A stretch of DNA of 11,155 bases, taken from NCBI GenBank assembly GCA_028565635.1, contig JAOXYB010055835.1, positions 1 through 11,155 of the forward strand, read 5' to 3'. This document shows, piece after piece, positions 9,501-11,155 of the stretch. This stretch comes from Phoronis ovalis. Its lineage: Eukaryota > Phoronida > Phoronidae. Within the stretch, counting starts at the first letter, position 1. Each line of letters starts with the position of its first letter. A model generated the notes under the pieces. That model did no database searches. It was not told the DNA's origin and saw only the letters and a list, made by a program, of their open reading frames with translations. Position numbers and translations under genes: made by a program.

Positions 9501-10179
9501 ATTATTGAAAGGTTACATTGTTATTAGTAATTTTTGAGACACTATCAAATTGGTGAATTTTATACATTTCTTTTCTAGAATTTAACAAAAGGACATGACA
9601 CGAGGCAAACGGAGCCAACAATCTGTTTGAAATCTTATCAACAATCAGCGACATAGTAGTTGGTTACCAGTATACATCAGTGGTCTTGACTTTTAGATCA
9701 TTCAGTTGTCACCCATGCTCAAACAATAAACATTTGATGTACTCTTAGTAACAAGTGTTTTTCCAACATATACCATGCCTCTTGTTTCCATGTGTTAATT
9801 GTAGTACTGTACGCATTTACTGGTTTACTGAGGCTTATCTCCCAACAAATTTGCACCATGGCAATACCTCACCTAGGTCTGGAACTCCATTTAAATAAGT
9901 ACAAACCACAACACCTGACAAACCAGCTCCAGCATTATACTGGAAAACTTACAGTTCCAGGATAAATATAACATGTGGTTGTACATACCTACACAGTGGG
10001 CACACCATCTTTCCATCGGTAGCTCTCCCTCGTAAACACCGAGCGCAGAATGAATGGAAGCACTTCAACAGACAAGGCTGTTCATACAATTCATTACATA
10101 GATAGCACAGCAATGGATTCCTCTTGAACTCTTCTACCTCTTCAGCAATTGGAGGTTGAAATATGCCTCCAGACATCAT
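459..10179 (-). CDS. RNF207: RNF207-like RING/B-box E3 ubiquitin ligase, 13 coding exons
   Basis: This is a probable E3 ubiquitin ligase. Human RNF207 affects the abundance of the cardiac HERG potassium channel and is linked to QT interval; that role cannot be assumed here. The spliced product is 580 residues. A RING finger (C25, C28, C40, H42, C45, C48, C60, C63) is followed by a B-box-1-like zinc site (C94, C97, C107, C110, C115, C118, H123, H131). A weaker B-box-2-like segment (C147, H150, C158, C166, C169) comes next, then coiled coil to about 300 and a second coiled coil about 410-540. Stretches recalled from human RNF207 match in order, such as CFHSFCARCLRGRATDG, FKEQLSTLNALLPTL, FAEHC and NEQEIY-like (here DEQEIY). 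The start is the ATG pair at 10179/10176; the second Met aligns with the human MSG start, and an in-frame TGA lies upstream. All exon phases agree. Intron 7 hosts a UGT gene on the other strand. Confidence 0.92.
767..884 (-). CDS. RNF207: RNF207 coding exon 12: conserved C-terminal helix
   Basis: Acceptor TGATTTCAG, donor GTAATT. It encodes RRENEHVKVITKQLEPFIKT and then EKLAPR, matching human RQENAYLTTITKQITPYVRS and ERLEPR. This is the end of the region conserved with vertebrates. It leaves in phase 2. Confidence 0.89.
1106..1157 (-). CDS. RNF207: RNF207 coding exon 11: small coiled-coil exon
   Basis: Acceptor CTTTTCAG, donor GTAACA. The 52 nt encode HWQETCQMIADEQEIYQ, matching human IWEEAYQRVANEQEIYE. 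It leaves in phase 1; G plus CC then makes Ala with exon 12, giving the family's AQL. It is too short to be found without homology. Confidence 0.87.
1264..1449 (-). CDS. RNF207: RNF207 coding exon 10: second coiled coil
   Basis: Acceptor ATAATTTCAG, donor GTAATT, phase 0 at both ends. The 62 codons include LKIRVQELQRDLT, which matches human LKDQVQELHRDLT, and a long heptad-type helix through LEKKRPLLEQ. Confidence 0.9.
1739..1892 (-). CDS. RNF207: RNF207 coding exon 9: linker with FAEHC motif
   Basis: Acceptor TTATCTTCTAG; AG plus A makes an Arg codon with exon 8. A Pro/Gly-rich stretch is followed by SSKVMYVEARGAFAEHC, like human STKVLLAEGEDTPFAEHC. The donor is GTGACT, less canonical, but its position keeps phase 0 with exon 10. 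Confidence 0.86.
1893..2285 (-). other. RNF207 intron 8, no other feature
   Basis: AT-rich spacer with GT-AG borders; nothing else is visible on either strand. Confidence 0.6.
2286..2482 (-). CDS. RNF207: RNF207 coding exon 8: after the nested gene
   Basis: Acceptor ATTCATAG, donor GTGAGT. It encodes RRLHDIADLPHPIHPLHSSSI, then EFGRCLESLL, aligned to the human RLQGIVTRPHRLRPVQSSKI and EFARCLEPLL stretch. It ends in an asparagine-rich low-complexity linker (NGNNQNNNN) made by a run of AAT codons. This linker replaces the Gly/Ala-rich human linker. Confidence 0.88.
2483..3224. other. Intron 7 upstream of the UGT start: presumed UGT promoter and leader
   Basis: No gene was seen. It contains TATATAT at 2904-2910 and an AT-rich stretch at 2953-2968, either of which could be a TATA-like element, but such strings are expected by chance here. 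A TTTTAG just before 3055 could be an acceptor of an untranslated UGT exon. Confidence 0.35.
3225..3944 (+). CDS. UGT 5' block: signal peptide and acceptor-binding domain
   Basis: Residues 1-181 are open. TAG follows at codon 182, then 58 more codons continue in the same frame (PVPFLEAGANMTFLQRTENV and on to ATYFSITN). Block end is set by the candidate donor GTAAAT at 3945. Without splicing the frame runs on for nine codons (VNMILVDQK) to a TGA at 3972-3974. There is an N-glycosylation sequon in ANMT. Confidence 0.75.
3768..3770 (+). other. In-frame TAG stop in the UGT reading frame
   Basis: It falls between PLSY and PVPF, where UGTs usually have PLSYVPV-type sequence, and the frame does not shift. 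The context TAG-CCA is not a known strong read-through context. Confidence 0.9.
4004..4086 (+). repeat. Long inverted repeat (hairpin), 28-31 nt arms, 24 nt loop
   Basis: The left arm 4004-4034 and right arm 4059-4086 pair almost perfectly; the only difference is a three-base bulge in the left arm. Shared core: GATGTCAGCATTGA and its complement. The motif TAGCCTAT recurs just beyond, near 4130. It could be a tiny inverted-repeat element (MITE-like) or a pre-miRNA-like fold. Confidence 0.8.
4248..4304 (+). repeat. Two diverged 26-bp direct repeats
   Basis: 4248-4273 and 4279-4304 match at 21 of 26 positions and share CAATCAAAG. A third, weaker relative (GTTAATCAAGATGATAA) lies near 4314-4330. 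They sit inside the UGT interruption. Confidence 0.6.
4468..5322 (+). CDS. UGT 3' block: sugar-donor domain, membrane helix, tail
   Basis: This is the C-terminal half, 284 codons, in frame with the 5' block if spliced after TTTTTGTTCCAG. It shows FPVEYPAPTLPDMVYLNGML, VIIVSLGSM, then the UGT signature from W at 4783 through LPQTSLLAHP, FVTHGGLNS, GVPVIVLPVLGDQ to 4914. A hydrophobic helix about 5185-5265 would anchor it in the ER membrane. The end KSKSE fits a KxKxx ER-retrieval signal. This half shows no frameshift or stop, so selection on it was either recent or is still acting. Confidence 0.85.
   Translation, partial: PSSLGIVLGGFPVEYPAPTLPDMVYLNGMLTVSQPKPIDTEMEKFIQSSEENGVIIVSLGSMILEYGEKYDKLFAEALGQIPQKVIWKHYGPTPKQLGNNTKVLEWLPQTSLLAHPKIKAFVTHGGLNSAYETIYYGVPVIVLPVLGDQSHNAAKMATFHELGIRLDLKTMTVETLVSALREVIKNPKYRKNAKRMSAYLKDQPISTKELLLYWVNYVIRHNGVDHLKPYGRLLPWYQFYLLDVILCITIFVVLTLTGIYYGCKLSCHVLYTKCCKMRQKSKSE
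4783..4914 (+). other. UGT signature motif (UDP-sugar binding)
   Basis: WLPQ, then LLAHP, FVTHGG, NS, ETIYYGVP and the closing DQ are spaced as in the PROSITE-type UGT pattern. The final Asp-Gln normally contacts the sugar of the UDP-sugar. All key residues are present. Confidence 0.9.
5492..5633 (-). CDS. RNF207: RNF207 coding exon 7: highly conserved helix
   Basis: Acceptor TTTTCCAG, donor GTAAGT. It encodes FKEQLSTLNALLPTLHINL and EFLDLAY, almost superimposable on human FKEQLSHLATLLPTLQVHL and EFLDLGY. This is the strongest identity to RNF207 in the window outside the RING. The following intron (2483-5491) contains the UGT gene. Confidence 0.93.
5634..6783. other. RNF207 intron 6
   Basis: The part 5790-6110 is visibly less AT-rich than its surroundings. 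It holds a perfect 8-bp palindrome (5973-5980 with 5983-5990) followed by CCCCG and eight T. A short plus-strand frame at 6342-6386 has a good start context. No protein homology was recognised. Confidence 0.4.
6784..6956 (-). CDS. RNF207: RNF207 coding exon 6: coiled coil
   Basis: Acceptor TTTTTTCAG, donor GTTAAT (weaker than the others). It encodes about 57 residues rich in charged and heptad-spaced hydrophobic residues (IGELQNSV, LLRSLSDEV, SMQEKITDKK), matching the human region VRHSAAEEEDAIHALFGSM in layout. It leaves in phase 2. Confidence 0.87.
7137..7337. mobile_element. Possible small MITE-like element with terminal inverted repeats
   Basis: The left end 7137-7153 starts TTCACAAAACG; the right end 7322-7337 reads as its near complement (TTCACAAAATG on the minus strand). 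Arms are about 16 bases with two or three differences. There is an internal perfect 8-bp hairpin at 7290-7311 (GATTGGGT/ACCCAATC). No clear target-site duplication was seen and there is no transposase, so the call is tentative. Confidence 0.4.
7381..7420. repeat. 18-bp direct repeat pair
   Basis: CTAAACTCAC(C/A)TATAGTG occurs at 7381-7398 and 7403-7420 with a single mismatch and a 4-base spacer. CCACTA (7378-7383) and TAGTGG (7416-7421) bracket the pair in inverted orientation. Confidence 0.8.
7476..7551 (-). CDS. RNF207: RNF207 coding exon 5: start of coiled coil
   Basis: Acceptor TTATTGCAG, donor GTAAGTG. The 25 codons read QCVDLDTAYNQGCKKLDQAV, parallel to human HCVDLESAYVQGCERLEQAV. The His that closes the zinc segment in the human protein is Gln here. 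The exon ends in phase 0. Confidence 0.88.
7819..7900 (-). CDS. RNF207: RNF207 coding exon 4: second B-box-like segment
   Basis: Acceptor ATTTTAG, donor GTGAGT at 7818-7813. It encodes LHAEPY and MLCIICFRD, matching human LHAEPY and LLCIRCFRD. Taking the donor at 7818 gives exactly the human spacing (8 residues) between CFRD and CVDL across the next junction, which decided the boundary. Confidence 0.87.
7901..8751. other. RNF207 intron 3
   Basis: No gene. It has an AT-only stretch about 8088-8130 built from TTATAAATTA-like units and a C/T tract at 8541-8616. Confidence 0.5.
8541..8616 (-). repeat. Pyrimidine-rich tract (G-runs in the RNF207 transcript)
   Basis: CCCTCCCT-like runs on the plus strand appear as GGGAGGGAGAGGG (8615-8603) and GGGAGGG (8557-8551) in the pre-mRNA sense, about 140 to 200 bases after the exon 3 donor. 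Intronic G-runs can act as splicing enhancers. Four GGG runs could fold as a loose G-quadruplex. Confidence 0.55.
8752..8896 (-). CDS. RNF207: RNF207 coding exon 3: B-box core
   Basis: Acceptor TTTTATAG, donor GTGAGT. It encodes YFCMTCDQPLCQLCRDDTH and then MFRKHEIV, the counterpart of the human YFCNTCGQPLCARCREETH region. It holds C107, C110, C115, C118, H123 and H131 of the first B-box, and C147, which starts the second zinc segment. It leaves in phase 1. Confidence 0.9.
8897..9241. other. RNF207 intron 2, no other feature
   Basis: Ordinary AT-rich intron sequence with a short A-run near 8966-8974. Confidence 0.6.
9242..9347 (-). CDS. RNF207: RNF207 coding exon 2: linker and first B-box cysteines
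   Basis: The acceptor is TTGTTGTAG and the donor GTATCT. The entry phase completes an AG-C serine codon. It encodes ELPP, then LLKFLVE, then CSNC, matching the human GLPP...LLQFLVD...CANC segment. It carries zinc ligands C94 and C97. Confidence 0.88.
9348..9988. other. RNF207 intron 1, nothing recognised
   Basis: Part of it (9780-9960) is less AT-rich and could be an old dispersed repeat, but no boundaries or homology are visible. Confidence 0.5.
9989..10179 (-). CDS. RNF207: RNF207 coding exon 1: RING finger
   Basis: It encodes residues 1-63 plus two bases of codon 64. The RING ligands read C-x2-C-x11-C-x-H-x2-C-x2-C-x11-C-x2-C, all present, so E2 binding and ligase activity are plausible. 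The exon ends TGT AG before the donor GTATGT at 9988-9983. Read-through past the donor adds a meaningless tail, which supports the splice call. Confidence 0.93.
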
Positions 10180-10210
10180 GAAGATAGGATAGTTTCACTT
10201 ATGATTCATT
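10180..10210 (-). other. Probable 5' UTR part of the first coding exon, with splice acceptor
   Basis: On the minus strand a TTTATTTTAG acceptor ends at 10211, 32 bases before the start codon, suggesting an upstream non-coding exon. Within the leader a tiny upstream reading frame (ATG at 10209, stop TGA at 10197-10195, four codons) is in frame with the main start but closed before it. Confidence 0.45.
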
Positions 10211-11100
10211 CTAAAATAAATTTTATTTTCTTTTAATTTTAAATTTGCATAAAATACTGAAAACAGGCAATGTAAAAAAAGCAAATTTGGCATTCTCTGA
10301 AGTATGCATCTATTAAGCTCTTAGTATTTTATTGCTTGGCGGAACTTTTTTGGTCAAATGTATTCCATCCAACTCAATAATTAGAGGCAAATAATTCTGC
10401 CAAAACAGAGCAACTTTTCTTTGGATATTGCTTCACATTCATGTCTTAAGGTCTCTAGGTACAAAGAGGTGTACGCGCTATTGCCTGACAATAGTGTAAT
10501 ACCTGTTGTTGTTTCCCCTTTTGATTTTGCTACATCTTCAGAACAATGCAAGCGATTTCTTTGACATTTGTGGGCGTGATAAATAACAGGCTATTTTGAT
10601 TACGAAAATTTGGTTTTTGTACCTTAAGTCCTTAAATTGAACACAATACAATACTTAGATCATCATAAACAAATATGTTTTAGTCAGAATTTTAAAAAAA
10701 TATTAACCTACAATGCAAATACTATCATAATTATGCATTACAAAAATCCGGTACAGGAATAAGTTGTCCTTTAGGATTGTCATATGTGCAGTTTCCTGTC
10801 TTGATATAATAACCTATTTTTTTCTGTACTCCTCACTTTAATTAAATTCCTTGAGGAATTGTAAGTAATTAAAATTATAAAATATGCCCATGAACTGAAC
10901 TAGATAAAAATGAGATGATTATAAAAAAAATAAATGCTATTTCCCAAATTCCCAAAACAAAGCACTTTGATTGATTTGTTCTTACTTATCTTTTTTCAAA
11001 TTAAAACTAGATAGCCTTTTAGCAAAGGCAGGGTTGCTCAAATTGGCTTTTATGAACGTTAAATGACCTCCAAATTACCTTTCAACATCATGTTTAGAAT
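10211..11100. other. Region upstream of the RNF207 coding start, no gene seen
   Basis: This is either the promoter or the intron between a non-coding first exon and coding exon 1. A minus-strand GTAAGA donor-like site near 10986-10981 could end such an exon; this is weak. Confidence 0.35.
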
Positions 11101-11142
11101 TTTGACCTTTGACCCCTAAATGACCTTTTGACCCCAAGGTCA
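11064..11142. repeat. Cluster of TGACC(T/C) half-sites
   Basis: TGACCT at 11064; TGACCT-T-TGACCC at 11103-11115; TGACCT-TT-TGACCC at 11121-11134; AGGTCA on the plus strand at 11137-11142. In nuclear-receptor terms these are a DR1, a DR2 and an everted pair. They may simply be units of a dispersed repeat. Confidence 0.65.
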
Positions 11143-11155
11143 GCAATGGCCTACC

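Overview
The window looks like AT-rich nuclear DNA from an animal, most likely an invertebrate. Genes are split by GT-AG introns, and short dispersed repeats are present. The proteins are clearly homologous to vertebrate RNF207 and to animal UDP-glycosyltransferases (UGTs). Nothing in the sequence fixes the species. The repeat style (TGACCTTTGACCC-type and TTCAAGACCTTTTCAAG-type units) would suit a marine invertebrate, but that is only an impression.

Main gene, minus strand, 10179 down to 459: an apparently complete ortholog of RNF207, a cardiac-type RING/B-box/coiled-coil E3 ubiquitin ligase. I reconstructed 13 coding exons by eye. In transcript order they are 10179-9989, 9347-9242, 8896-8752, 7900-7819, 7551-7476, 6956-6784, 5633-5492, 2482-2286, 1892-1739, 1449-1264, 1157-1106, 884-767 and 579-459. 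Every junction has GT-AG borders, every intron phase matches across its junction, and the sum is 1743 nt (580 codons plus stop). Human RNF207 is about 634 residues. The first 12 exons follow human RNF207 in order. The last (39 codons) is inferred from splice phase and an open frame.

Nested gene, plus strand, 3225-5322: a UGT lies wholly inside the 3.0 kb intron 7 of the RNF207 gene, on the opposite strand. It has a signal peptide, the N-terminal acceptor domain, the UGT signature (4783-4914), a C-terminal membrane helix and a KxKxx tail. It appears damaged or unusual in three ways: an in-frame TAG at 3768-3770, a roughly 0.5 kb interruption (3945-4467) that can be read as an intron or as an insertion, and Val where most UGTs have the catalytic His. 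Splicing 3945-4467 gives 524 codons, a normal family length, so the TAG is the only hard break.

Flanks and introns: positions 1-458 hold a three-unit tandem repeat and otherwise nothing I recognise. Positions 10211-11155 upstream of RNF207 hold a probable splice acceptor for the first coding exon and, at the far end, a cluster of TGACC half-sites. Introns contain a possible small terminal-inverted-repeat element (7137-7337), a pre-miRNA-sized hairpin (4004-4086), short direct repeats and a pyrimidine tract. I see no tRNA, rRNA, CRISPR array or transposase. No clearly new multi-gene system is visible. The most interesting object is the antisense nested UGT with its stop codon and its possibly young intron.
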